Part shown: piece by piece, positions 1 through 11,577 of the stretch
Numbering within the stretch: position 1 is the first letter of the stretch
Layout of the letters: each line of letters opens with the position of its first letter
DNA from: Brassica napus
Taxonomy: Eukaryota; Streptophyta; Magnoliopsida; Brassicales; Brassicaceae
Direction: 5' to 3'
NCBI RefSeq assembly: GCF_020379485.1
Contig: NC_063448.1
Span: forward strand, 8,517,726-8,581,725
DNA length: 64,000 nucleotides
Notes under the pieces: model-generated
What the model saw: the letters and a program-made list of their open reading frames with translations, nothing else
What the model was told of the DNA's origin: nothing
The model's database searches: none
Made by a program: the position numbers and the translations under genes

Positions 1-3000
1 CAACACTGAATCCCCTTTTCCGTCTTATGAACTTCTTTTGGCTCTTGGAATATGTAAATAAGTTAGGAATCTGAGCATAGGTTAGAGTTTTAGCCAGATC
101 ATCAACTATACACAACTCAAACAATGCTAAGAACATTGTATTCTCAATGAGTTTACGACTGATCACTGCTTCCAGCTTGTCTTTTTTTTTGAAAATAACC
201 GTTTGTTTGCTTGGAAGATGGAAATTAAGCTTCTCAACTGCGGTTGACCTGAAATGAATGGGGAACTTAAAAATTCTCCATGATCCTTCAGACGCAGAAA
301 CATATCTACAATACCAATCAAAAACAGATTTTATTAGTTTTTTATATCATGTTCTGATATTTTAAAATATAAATTGTATATAAAGATTTTGAAAAACAAT
401 ACCTGCAATCAAAGAACTCTTTGAATTCATTCCTTTTGATTTGGTCCACTTCTCCTTCTGGAATACCAAGCGCCCCTGCAACCATGTGATCTGGTGGTTC
501 CACAGCTACTGTCACACGATCACTTCCTTTATTAATGTACTTAAATAAGTACTTTATAGAACCAGCCTGGTTGCACCACTCTACATTAATATGAGCTCGA
601 TAACATAGAGATAGTTTCTTGTTATAAGGAATAACAAATCTGTTGTCACATTTCACTCCATTCTTCTCTACATAACGATCTGTATCTTCTCTTCTACGGT
701 AAATCGGAAATCCTTCTTTACTCACTGTTGTCTTATCAGCAAATGATTTCGGGTAAAGCTTAGAACATTTCCCATTTTCCATGCAAGGAGATTTCATATT
801 AGCAGCCCCACATGGTCCATGAATCATCATATCCTTGACAATATCGTACAGCTCTGGTTCTTGAGACTTATCTGGAATCTCAGCTGAAATGATCTTGTCA
901 ATATCATCTGTAGTGGGAAACTTGGCCGTAGGATGCATAAATAAGAGAATGTGAGCATGTGGTAGACCACGCTTCTGAAATTCAATCGTGTACATAGCTG
1001 CAACGATCAGACAACAAACACTGGTTTAGTATATAGTTGAAAATATAAAAGCATATGATCAAGAAAGCTGAATATTTAACTCACAGGATACAGTTTTGCC
1101 AAGGATATTCTTCTTAGTTAAATCATCCATCAATGAATCCAGTTTCATTTTGAACATCCTGCAAATGATGTCTGATCTGTCCTCTGCCTTTGACTTGCGG
1201 TTGGTAAGATGTCTTGTGATCTCTGGCCATTTAGGATTGCATGTAAAAGTGATGAAAAGATCTGGAAAACCAAAATGCTTACATATAGTCATTGCATCCA
1301 GATAAAGGTTTTTCATATATCTAGGACCACCAGTGAACGTAGCTGGTAAGACAAACGAAGATCCTTGCTCGGCCATATCAATCCTGCCCGCATTTTCTGA
1401 CTGCTTGATAGAGTCATAACTATCAGAACGCAAAGTCTTCTGGTGAGGCCTCAGATAGCGTAGGCGATTGGATTCTATAGTTGTGTAGGCATCCACAACA
1501 AACTGCTGAAACAACCTTCCTGAATTTAGGATAGTATGAGCCTCATTCTTGCGTTCATGCAAACGAAAAGCAAAGAACTGCCTCATGCTGATATTTTCCT
1601 TTTTCAGTTTTTCAGTAGCTTTAGTAACACCTTTCTTTATCCCAAGTCTGAAACCATCCTCTCCATGTACAAATAAAAGAGGATACTGAAGTGCAAGATA
1701 TGAAGCATGTATTTCATCGATCCTTAGCAACTTCCCTGATTTCTGTTGAAGAACAATATCTCTTTTATCCATGTCCAGATTGAAATCTCCAGGAATCAGT
1801 GCAGCAACTTCTGATGCTGTAGGTGTGTCATATGTTCTTCCATCCTTTACTCTATCACTGACTATCCTCATATGAAAAGAGTCTCTAGGATTGATGGTGA
1901 AACGATCTTTTGCTGATCTGAACTGTTTAACGTAAGGGTTGGTCTCATTCAGCATCTTTATCAGAAGGTCGATGATCTCTTTCTTAAGTCCATCACTTTT
2001 TTTATAAGCTTTCGCTTGACCCCCTTTGCTGTTAAAAATAACACATACAACGGTTCAGATTAATAATTATAGTAAACAAATATAAAATTAGGGAGAGAAG
2101 CAGATTGAAATAATTACCTCAAAGCCTTTGTTCTATTTTCTGTTTCATTTCCAGTGTCAACGATATAAAGCTGTCCGAACTTAGCATCATTTCCATTTGG
2201 TGGTTGTAAACTACCAATTAAATGGTAATTCTCACCTTGGAGTACCAACATGTTTGGCCCTTTTCCCTTTCGAACAGATCTATCAATTTTTCCACCAAGT
2301 GAAGTGAATGAGAAGACCATGTTGTAAGCTCTTGTGTTTCTCTGAAAATGTTTGCTTAATTTATCATCTCCAATCAGCAAATTCTTAAGAACTTCTGGTG
2401 GTTGTTTTAGTAATGGTAACTGCACTTGTCCTTGCATACAACATAGAGAAAACTTAGGATTGGGTGTTTTCAGACGCCTATTTAAGCGTTCACCAAACCA
2501 CATAATAGCTCCACAGTAAGAACATGTGTAAGTTGCATCCCCTTCATCTATATAAGCTGTAGATGGTAATAAGAAAATAGTTAGTGATTATTTAAACAAA
2601 TTCGATTTTAGTATCTTGCTGTTTATTACCATCTTCTTTTGGTACAGCCTTTTTAGTTGCCTTTTCTGTAGCACGAAATGCTTCTTCAAAAAGTGCTGCC
2701 AGAGATTTAACTCTGTTAGTGTTAACCATGGTATCTGGAGCTGTGTCAGCGGTTAAGTCAACAACTTCGATTTCTGGTTCCGATTCCGAATCGGTGTTTT
2801 CTCGTGAATTACAGTAAAAGTCTGGTTGAAAATTTTCATCAAATATATCTACATTTAGATAAAACACAAAATGTTAATACAGATACAATATCACAAATTA
2901 TTACAGCGTATATACATATACAAATTAAGCTAATATATAACCTTCAAAGTCAGATTCTGTTGCTACTGAATTCCCATTATCTTCACTTTCATCACCACTC

Positions 3001-3928
3001 ATTTGCGAGGTGTGGACTGTATCACACGCCAAATCTTCATCAAGACGACTTATAAAACTTTTCTTATGGCTGTTGTGTGGTAAGCTAGATCGTGGTCTCT
3101 TTCTCATGCCAGATGTGTCTAGCACATTAATAGGATAAAAACGGAAGTTTTGTCACAATCATTATATATATGCGATTGATACTATATTCAGAACTAATAT
3201 TTATACTTACATGGTAAAGATGTGATTTGACTTCTCTGTAAACTTCCGTGTGAAGCTTGGCCAGTCCCACTGTCCACACCTACTGAAGAAAAACATATAG
3301 CCCTTTGGTTTAAGTCAAATGAACAGGGTCGCACAAAACACTAAAACAAACCATAAATATATTGAACCTTATTTTTAAAGCATTTGCTTATGTTTATTGG
3401 TGTACATGGAGTCAGTAGTTTCAATATATTTTAAAGCATTCAATATATGCGATTGATAGTATATTCAGTACTAATATTTATACTTACATGCTAGTGATGT
3501 GATACAACTTCTCTGTAAACTTCCGTTTGAAGCTTGGCCAGTCCCACTGTACACACCTACTGAAGAAAAACATATAATGCTTGGTCTAAGTCAAATGAAC
3601 AGGGTCACACAAAACATTATCATTAGAAGTAAAAATATTGAACCTTACTTTTTAAGCATTTGCTTATGTTTCTTGGTGTACATGGAGTTTGTAATTTCTG
3701 TTGATTGCTAGGTGGAGCAGCATCAGTAGGGATGTATACAACATCCTGTAACAGTCTCTTAAAAACATAAGACAAAGGGACATCCTGACTTCTGATAGAT
3801 TTTCTGTTCTGATTTCTGTCGACTTGTTCAAAATTCACACTGTTTTGTTTTCTCTGCAGCCTTTTATTCTCTGTTTGTTGTGTTGAATCCTTCCTTTGAT
3901 TAGGCGGATCACTATGTTTTCTTTTCAT
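1..3928 (-). CDS. Helitron Rep/helicase protein, N-terminal and Rep parts (partial, continues left)
   Basis: This is the Helitron replication initiator and helicase, which nicks and transfers single-stranded transposon DNA. My exon model on the minus strand is 3928-3649, 3556-3488, 3279-3211, 3118-2942, 2848-2630, 2556-2118, 2028-1085, 997-403 and 305-1. Every intron has GT/AG ends and all phases match, so the frame stays open for over 900 codons to the window edge. A Helitron_like_N region lies around residues 420-730. The HUH nuclease motif (GLPHAH, His746 and His748) and the two catalytic tyrosines (KYLFKYINK, Tyr882 and Tyr886) are present. The helicase domain should lie to the left of position 1. 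The start ATG at 3928 is the first in the open frame, but an acceptor-like TTGCAG just upstream may mean another 5' exon. Exons 2 and 3 are duplicates of each other. No stop or frameshift is seen, so it may be functional. Confidence 0.85.
3211..3556 (-). repeat. Tandemly duplicated 69-nt exon with flanking intron in the Helitron Rep gene
   Basis: Exons 3556-3488 and 3279-3211 are both exactly 69 nt, use the same splice phase, and encode related 23-residue stretches, both containing SGTGQAS and GSLQRS. The intron sequence around them is duplicated too: the segments near 3130-3420 and 3440-3660 share blocks such as ACTGAAGAAAAACATATA. Because 69 is a multiple of three, inclusion or skipping of either copy keeps the reading frame. 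Confidence 0.8.
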
Positions 3929-4717
3929 TGTGCCTGCAAACTACGTTTGTTGACATTCACAAATTATACAAAACACAAATCAATGGTTACATAGTTTAGT
4001 TCTAAAACTGCACCTGAGTTATTTTTGAAGTCTCGCTCAATATGATATGGAAGAGCAAAGACGATGAATCAGAGTTTGGAAGTGAAAATTGATAATTTTT
4101 AGTTCCTATAATGTAGCAATATTGTGATATTAGCCATATATCTTAGTTCCTAAAATGTAGCAAGTGTGTTAAAATAAACTATAAGAATCTCCTAATTATT
4201 TTCGACATATGTTTTTAGATATGAAAATGTACTAATATTCTTTAAGGATCACAAAAATACTCAAATTTAATACACAGTGTACTATAGTAAACTTATTTTG
4301 CTTTCAATATTTTATTAGTCGAAAATATTGTGTTTATGAATATATTTTATATTTTAGCTTTGTTTCAGAGATCATAATATTTTGGCAATGTATGGTGGCT
4401 CTGGGAACTTGGACAAAAAAGGGCCGGACTCTAATACACGTCTTTGCCAAGTAAGTTTGAAACATATACAAAATTTAGAGAGTAAATCTTCTGGTCTGGT
4501 TAGATAACATAGGGCGGGTTCATAGAGCTTTCCCATATTAGGTTTTGCCATTGGTCAACCAAAAAATTTTGGTTGGATGTTCAAAATAAATAAACCACAT
4601 TTAAAAAAGACTTCAATTATTAAGTAAAACTAAGAAAACAAAGTGTCTGTTTTATGATATAACAGACATTATTAAAAAAACACAAGTAATTAAAAAACCC
4701 TAAAAGCAATAAAACTA
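3929..4717. other. Spacer between the two Helitron genes
   Basis: AT-rich spacer between the stop of the RPA-like gene and the start of the Rep/helicase gene. It should hold the Rep promoter and perhaps a 5' untranslated exon: the minus strand shows a possible donor near 4016 (ACTCAG|GTGCAG) and an acceptor near 3934 (TTGCAG). No coding region is recognised. Confidence 0.5.
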
Positions 4718-7117
4718 CTAAACATTAAGATCATCATCTTTAATATTCTCCATCTTCACCAGCTTGGTGCACATTTTTTTGGAAGTTGAAGTCTGATCAA
4801 CTTGATCTTTTCCCTTACGCTTTGAAAATGGCGTTGAAGAACCTTCTGATGAACTTGCTTCGTTTTTTTCTTTTATAGAAACCTTATCACACGACAAAAA
4901 CACATTCCAAATAACAGTAAAATCATCTAAAACAACAAATAATGGTTTTATATAATACACGTGATTTTATTATTTCATATATATTGAAAATATACCTCTC
5001 CACCGGACATAATTGATGAACCAGAGCTAACATGAGTAATAGGCTCAGAGTTGGACTCGAGTTGGAGAATCTTATCACCAGACCATACTTGTGAAACCAA
5101 AAAGATGTCTGATCCATTTTTAACATTTTCAGAACCAAGAGTAAGACCAAAACAAAAAGATTTTCCAACCAAATCTGTTATAGCTTGAGGCAAAATATCT
5201 GGATCTTCAATCTGTAATGAAAAAAGATGAATATAAGTTGACGAAGTATATATAATATATTTTTGATAATATAAATTCTTATAACCTCTTCATAGGAACC
5301 ATCCCAAATATCTTTAGCCTCAAAGCCCACAACGACTTTAGCAACAGAATCAAGAAGCATTAGTTTGCAAGTACTGGTGTCATCCTTGACAGTGAGATGC
5401 AATTTGAATCTGTTTCATTTCCAACCAAAATCATCACCAATCTGAAACGTAAATGTATATAGTTTTTTAAAAAAAAAAATATAGTTAAAGGATAGCAAAA
5501 ACTAACTGTGGGGTTACGGTGGTGGTATTAACACGACATGTTGTGCACCAGAATATTGGTTTCTCATTTGGAGCCAAATTACCACCACCCTTCGATTTGA
5601 TTCTCATGCAACGCTTGTTACACCTGTTCCGGCTAACATGACCAAAAATAAACCAGCTCCAATCCGTATCAATAGATTCGATTGAGCAGATTATTTTGCA
5701 ATCCTCCTCCTAAGGTTACAAACATATAAATAGTTTTAGAAATGATAAAATGATGACTTTGGTACATATAATGCTAATTAGAATTTCAGAAAAGATACCT
5801 GAGTTGCTGTGATGATTTCAGAGATAGATATAATACCAACATCATTCCAATCATCAATTAGATCCTTGATCGGACGCTTGTCATTCTTTGTAGCCGTTAG
5901 AGCAAGAGCAAACTCATCATTTGGCATACTGAAAAAAATAAATAAAACCGTTTTTTAAGATGTGCAGAAAAATTTTACGTATTTGATAAAATATAATATT
6001 TCCAACGTGGTTACTTGTTTTTTAAAGCGAGACATTCAGGTAAATCAGGATCGAAACAAATGAGGGATGAATCAAAAGCATTGGTTATCTGCACATCTCC
6101 TACACATCATAAGCAAAAGACATTTAGTAAATATTTATTATATAAAATGTAAAAATATAAATATACAAAAGGTAAAAGGATAAATTATTTATATCTATAT
6201 TTGTAATACCTCTGTAAAACCCTATTTTAGCAAAGCGGATCAGGCACACCATATTAGGATTATTTGTTTGTTGGAGATGTTCTTCAAGTTGTTCTGCATA
6301 TTTACCCCACAAACAGCATGCAATGCTTTCACCCCTGAAATAATAAGGTATTGTAAAAAAATTAAACTGAAAGTATATATAATATATAGTGTAATCAAAG
6401 TACATATCTTGATTCACATACTTGATGTCCATTAAGCGAAATTCAACTTTTTTCTTATCATTCCCCGCAACTTGGACAGTTTGGACGTCACGAAGACTGG
6501 AAACTTGACCAACAACATCTGTCAAATAATTAATTGCTTAATATTAGTACAATATACATACATTATGAAAAAAAAAATATCATTGGCTGACTAACTGATC
6601 AGGAAGTGAGTATTAAGAGTTCCATTTCCAATCTTTTCAAAAGGTGGGAAATTCAGAAACTGATCATCACACTCAAAAGTACTTTGGTCTATAGAGGTGT
6701 CTTCAATGATAGACATTTTGTAAATATGGTCTGTGGGACGGTACTGTCCTCTCGCGTGAGACACTGTAAATGTGTCAATGAGTCGCCATTCACCAAGCCG
6801 TATTTTACTCTCTGTTTTTTTTATGAGATTCTTCCTGGCCGAGCAGTGTATCTTAACACCCTGAAACAAAACCGATCATAAAACTTAGAACATGTACATA
6901 ATTATTTATAATGTAAAGTACAAGAACAATTGCAAAAGTGATAAAATAAAACATATAAAAATAATGGAACAGTTTCATCTGCGAAGATCATCTCAAGGGT
7001 ATCTCCTCCATAATTGGTTTTCTGCCTCCAGGAGTGAAGCAACTTAACTTGGACTCGCCAGCCTTGTTTGTAGGGCTTGACGTCTTTTAGTAACGAAAAT
7101 GCTTGGATCATAGACAT
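4718..7117 (-). CDS. Helitron-associated RPA70-like single-strand DNA-binding protein
   Basis: The product is a replication protein A large-subunit-like protein expected to coat single-stranded DNA during rolling-circle transposition. Ten exons on the minus strand: 7117-6971, 6860-6596, 6518-6422, 6334-6210, 6099-6015, 5928-5799, 5709-5507, 5409-5286, 5211-4996 and 4882-4718. They sum to 1557 nt, exactly 519 codons with the stop, and all phases match. The start reads FSLLKDVKPYKQGWRVQVKL, the first OB fold. The second OB fold contains GQVSSLRDVQTVQVAG and SIACCLWGKYAEQLEEHL. The C-terminal OB fold carries a zinc site, Cys313-X3-Cys317 and Cys338-X2-Cys341. The tail is Lys- and Ser-rich. It lies directly upstream of, and in the same direction as, the Rep gene. 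A host RPA1 paralogue is the alternative, but the neighbour makes transposon ownership more likely. The donor of intron 1 (GTTCCA) is weak. Confidence 0.8.
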
Positions 7118-9239
7118 AGCTCAAACTGATTAAGTTTAGGTGATGGTTGAGCTTAACTTCCGCACGATCGATATATATATAGATTGATAGGATATTTAGT
7201 TTGTTAGGGTATTTAGGGAGAATATGCCATGAATTTATTCGCAAAGAATAAAATCAATTGTAGTCAATTTTGTGCCGGTTGTTATGGTTAGTTATATCGT
7301 AGATAATGATATCTTGATCATAATGATATCAATTGTAGTCAAGTAAAGATGCTGTTTCGAAATTTCATAGCAAAAATGTAGGAAACAAACATGAGAAGTC
7401 TACGACAGATTAATCATTCGATCATCAAGTTAAGAATATCCTTTTTAATGAATCTTAGTTTATTCAAATTAGTTGGTTTAGATATAATCTTAGTTTTGGC
7501 ATTCCCCGTTATTGTTGCAACAGAATATCACACGATAAAAATCTTGTTATTCTTGTTGCTAAAGATAAAACCATGATTTGAATTTTAAATGAATTATATT
7601 AGCAGTGTTATATCTGTTTTAAAGATAAAACCAGCTGATGTGTTGGCTCGATCTCGATATGATAAGACCGGTTTGATGGTTCTTTTCAGTTGAACAGGTT
7701 CAAACAAAAGAACTCGAATTATAACAGGTTTGATGTATAAATAATGTATAAATGACTACAACAATCTAAAACAGAGGTTTTATGAACCATTAACGGTGAA
7801 TGGTGGAGTAGTTAACGATGAATAGGATGTAAGGTGAATGGTGGAGTAGTTTACGAAGAACATTATGTACCTTCTGTCCACAAATATGGTTTACACTGAA
7901 GGTAGTTGGTTACGTTTATTACATGAACAGCATGTATAAAATACCAGAACTCTTAAACAGTTTCAGCTTCGTATTGGTCTATGAAATAGTTAAAATGCAA
8001 GTATATGATTTCATAGGTGGATTCGATTATGAATAATATGTCAATCATTGAAGCTAGATCTAATTATAATATATTAAGTACTCTAATGTATGTTCGTTAA
8101 CCAAGCCTTTTTTTCTAGGAGTCATTTTATTAGCAATGATATAAGTTAAGCTATATAATTAAAAATAAATGGATGATAACAAATTTCTAGTAAGGGTCCA
8201 TTTTTAAAAAAAAATCACACATGAAGAGAAGTCATGACTTCTGTTTTAATATATAAGATAGAATTCCAATAATAATAATGTCATCAAAATAATTTTAGCA
8301 TTGGTGTTCATGTCTTAAACAAATATAGAATTTGTCTCCTACTAAAACATATTGAAGCATTGATCTGTACACATACTTAAGTTGGAAATGTTTACATTCG
8401 CGATCTATTTTTAAAATTTTATTTTATATTGATATATATTTAAAAATTATTTTTTTTCTATTTATATGTAGCCTTTATGACGAATGTAGTCTTTATGACG
8501 ATAAGAATGTGGAATACTAAAGAACTTCATGATTTTGATCCTAAAGTTTCTACCGTTAAAAATATTTTATTTTATAAATATTCACTATTAGTTTATTAGA
8601 TAAGATTCTTTTTAGTAACATATATGGATGATTATTTAAATTATTTTTACACTCAATGTATTTAATTTTAATTTATCTTTTTTTTAAGTCTGAAAAATCA
8701 AAAACTATTGAACCGAATAAAAATCTTTAAAACCATCAAAAATCCATAAACCAAACTATATGAACAAAATCCTTGTTTATATTTACAATGTTTTATATTA
8801 AACTATGGGGGTGTCCACACTATGCGCGGAATTGTTGATAATTATTTTTCTTGAAAAAATGTTTTTATTTTATTTTTATGTGTGCTATTTTGTCATTTTA
8901 ATGTCATTTTTATTAAACGTGGTATAGTACACTATCAATAAATGTTACAATTAGGAATGCACTAAATTGTTCGTTTTGTAAAGTTCATATTATTAGATTT
9001 AAATCATATTTAAATAATATTATTTTTAAAAATAAGTCAAATGTAAATATAATTCAAACCGAAGAATGAATGGTTAATAATATAATATGATATATCAATA
9101 TGGTTTTTTAGTATTTGTTCTGTCCAAAACCTAGAAATTATTGGTTTCAATATCACAATACCTATGTTTTCTATTTTATGTCAATAAGTTTACTGAGTAA
9201 ATTTATGTCAATAACTTTACTGAGTAAATTCATTCTAGA
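7118..9239. other. Non-coding, AT-rich; candidate Helitron 5' end near 8262
   Basis: No gene is seen. It should include the promoter of the RPA-like gene. A short direct repeat (GGTGAATGGTGGAGTAGTT) occurs at about 7794 and 7832. Around 8216-8262 the minus strand resembles a Helitron 5' terminus. The rest is simple AT-rich DNA without a recognisable element. Confidence 0.5.
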
Positions 9240-9465
9240 ATGAAATAAATATATAATTTGTAAATAAAATGATAGAAAATAGTAAAAACAATAAAATAAT
9301 AAAAATTTATGTTATTCATTAGTTGTGAATAAATTAAATATTTAAAATATATTTCTATTATTTTATTTATTTATTTATTCATCTTGAATTTTAGTGAACA
9401 ATAAAATAGATTATCAAACTTTATATAATAATAGTTAGTGCGGAAAAGATTAGATAGTCCACAAT
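9240..9465 (+). repeat. Direct repeat copy 1 (partner at 11160-11385)
   Basis: About 225 bp of AT-rich sequence that recurs in the same orientation 1.9 kb to the right. Shared blocks include AGTTGTGAATAAATTAAATA and AAAATAGATT, followed by GATTAGATAGT and CACAATTA. The copies have clearly diverged from each other, so the duplication is old. Confidence 0.65.
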
Positions 9466-9564
9466 TATTTTCTTTTATTGTTATTAATAGTATGATTTTT
9501 TGGATATTGTAATTTTGTGGTCGCTTATTTGTTAAGGGCATTATTTAGTGCTTTTAGTGTGTTA

Positions 9565-9750
9565 GGGCATCATTATCGGTGGGCTTTAGGTTGAGGCCTT
9601 TAAGCGTAGGGTCCTTTAACTTTTAACTAAAAACGCTAAGGGACTTCTCTAAAGTCCCTTATTTAAGGGTCGTCCCTTAGCGTTTTTAGTTAAAAGTTAA
9701 GGGACCCTACGCTAAGGGCCTCAACCTAAAGCCCACCGATAATGATGCCC
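9565..9750. mobile_element. Palindromic MITE, probably PIF/Harbinger (Tourist-like), TSD TTA
   Basis: A 186-bp nearly perfect inverted repeat. The left arm begins GGGCATCATTATCGGTGGGC and the right arm ends with its reverse complement. The arms meet at about 9650 around CTAAAGTCCCTTATTTAAGG. It is flanked by TTA on both sides (9562-9564 and 9751-9753), the 3-bp duplication typical of PIF/Harbinger elements. It has no coding capacity. The near-perfect arms suggest recent spread or strong hairpin structure. Confidence 0.8.
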
Positions 9751-9753
9751 TTA

Positions 9754-11159
9754 TGTAGTAGTGGGTGATAGGTTAATATATTTTGTGTTTTTTTTCTAGT
9801 AATGTGTTGTTGTGTGTATAGAACTTGTTAGTAGTGAATTGAGCATATAATATAAAAGCATATTGAATTTCAATAACTTTGCATTTAGGCATTTGTCGAT
9901 TTTAAGATTAATGGTTTCAACGTCAAAATTGTATTTTATTTTTTTCATATTTTTGAACATTATAACTTTTAAGATGTTTTTTTCCTCTCCCCATATTTTG
10001 ACCTTGAGCCGTCACCATCTCTATTTTCGTTTACCTTTCTAGTGTGTGGTGCTTCTCACCATCACCGGAAAAACTCATCTTCTGCTCTTGTTCTTCCTCG
10101 CCTTCTTCGTCGGTGAGATTATACGGAATTTGTTGTATAACTACTTTATGAGTTCCCAGTTGTGTGGTTGTTTCTCACAATGTTGTAGGCTTTTCTAGTT
10201 AATATTGGTTGCTCCTATTCTTCCTTAGATTTCGGCTGATGTTAAGAACTGCATCTCTTTGGGTTGGGTCAGATTTTAGTCATGTTTGATGTTGTCTTCC
10301 TCGTCGTTGGTTTACATTCAATAGTCCTTGCTCGTCTTGGTTTTTAAGATCTAGTTGTTGAGGATCTGACTTCTATGCTCTCTTAACTCCACAGTTTGCT
10401 GATTTTGTTTTCTCTCCCTTTCCTTCTTTGTTTTTTCATATCGTTGCAGCTTTCATCGTTGTTCGCATCTCTTGTAGCTCTCCCTTTCACCATGCTTACC
10501 ACTCTAGGTTTGGATAATGTTTTCGTTTGTGTGTATGCTATGTGGGCTTTGAAGGTTATTTCTGGTCTCAAGCTTATTCTCTAATTTCGTGGTGGTTGAT
10601 TTCTATTATCCCTCCCTCAGGTTGTTTCTCTTCTTCCCATGTTTCCTTTGGCATAGGTGTGCGGAGTTAGTCTCCTGAAACTTTGGTCCCTTCTATCCAG
10701 AGCTTTGTGTTTCTTCACTTGCATGGGTGCTTTGTCTGTTCTTGTTTACTTTGTGAAGTGTTTCTTACTTTTTTTGTTAGTGGTTGTGTTTCCAGTACTT
10801 TAGGTTTGTATCTTCCTGCTTCTCGGTGACTTTGGCCTTCCGATTATTATTCTTCCTCTGGTCCGTTTTTTTGGTTCTTTACGTTGGTGCTTAATCGCGC
10901 TTATTTTTGTCTCGGGGATTGCTTTGTTTCAGATTTTATCTTTCTATCCTTTTTTTTTTGTTTACTTGTTCTCGCCAAAACACTTTATGGTACAATGAGG
11001 TAAGTTAGTTTTCTTTCTTGATCTCCTTTCAGCTCTAGAACCTCTATTGAATTGGGGTTACTATGACATTTTGTTTTCCCAGCGATAATGGAGGTTTTAG
11101 GTTTAAAATTTGTGTTGTGCTCTAGTTTCGTATTTTTAGTTTGGTTATTTTATAAATTT
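9754..11159. other. Pyrimidine-rich non-coding stretch between the direct repeats
   Basis: From about 9960 to 11100 the plus strand becomes rich in T and C and less AT-biased than its surroundings, with blocks such as CTCTTGTTCTTCCTCGCC. It resembles decayed untranslated or captured gene sequence inside a transposon. The longest open frames are short and I recognise no protein in them. Confidence 0.4.
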
Positions 11160-11385
11160 AATAATAAAATAAATATTTAATTTGTAAAAGAAATAATAGT
11201 AAATAGTAAAAATAATAAAATGATGAAAGTTTATGCTATTTTTAGTTGTGAATAAATTAAATATTTAAAATATATAGATATTATTTTACTTATTTTATAA
11301 ATTTTAGTGACCAATAAAATAGATTCTCAAACTATAATGATACTTAATGTGAGAATGATTAGATAGTGCACAATTAGAAAGTGAT
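11160..11385 (+). repeat. Direct repeat copy 2 (partner at 9240-9465)
   Basis: Same-orientation diverged copy of the 9240-9465 segment. It is followed at 11440-11521 by a segment whose minus strand starts TCTATCTATATATATAAAGT and is preceded by A, matching the look of a Helitron 5' terminus inserted at an A/T dinucleotide. Confidence 0.6.
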
Positions 11386-11577
11386 GGGACAAATTGTAAT
11401 AATCTAAAAGAAAAAAAAATCTAAAATACAAAAAGAAAAAATATGTGGACACATGTCAACAAACCCCTCTTCCACATGTCATAACAAGAGAACAAAGTCT
11501 ACTTTATATATATAGATAGATATTTATTTATATTTAAGTTATATATCATATTTACTAATATTACTTTATAAATTTAT

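Larger units (their letters stand above)
1..8262 (-). mobile_element. Helitron (rolling-circle transposon), right part, RPA + Rep/helicase; 3' end outside window
   Basis: Two minus-strand genes in tandem define the element: an RPA70-like single-strand DNA-binding protein gene, then a Rep/helicase gene with HUH and two-tyrosine motifs. This pair is the known layout of autonomous plant Helitrons. The element runs off the left edge, so the helicase C-terminus and the 3' hairpin with CTRR end cannot be seen. The 5' boundary is tentative. Reading the minus strand from 8262 gives TCTATCTTATATATTAAAAC followed by AGAAGTCATGACTTCTC, which looks like a Helitron 5' end, but the flanking base is T rather than the expected A. 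A second candidate end lies at 11521. Confidence 0.65.

Noticed and set aside
10383..10584. Overlapping open frames on both strands near 10.4-10.6 kb
   Set aside because: Both are about 62 codons in pyrimidine-rich DNA, without domain, splice support or start context. They look like chance frames.
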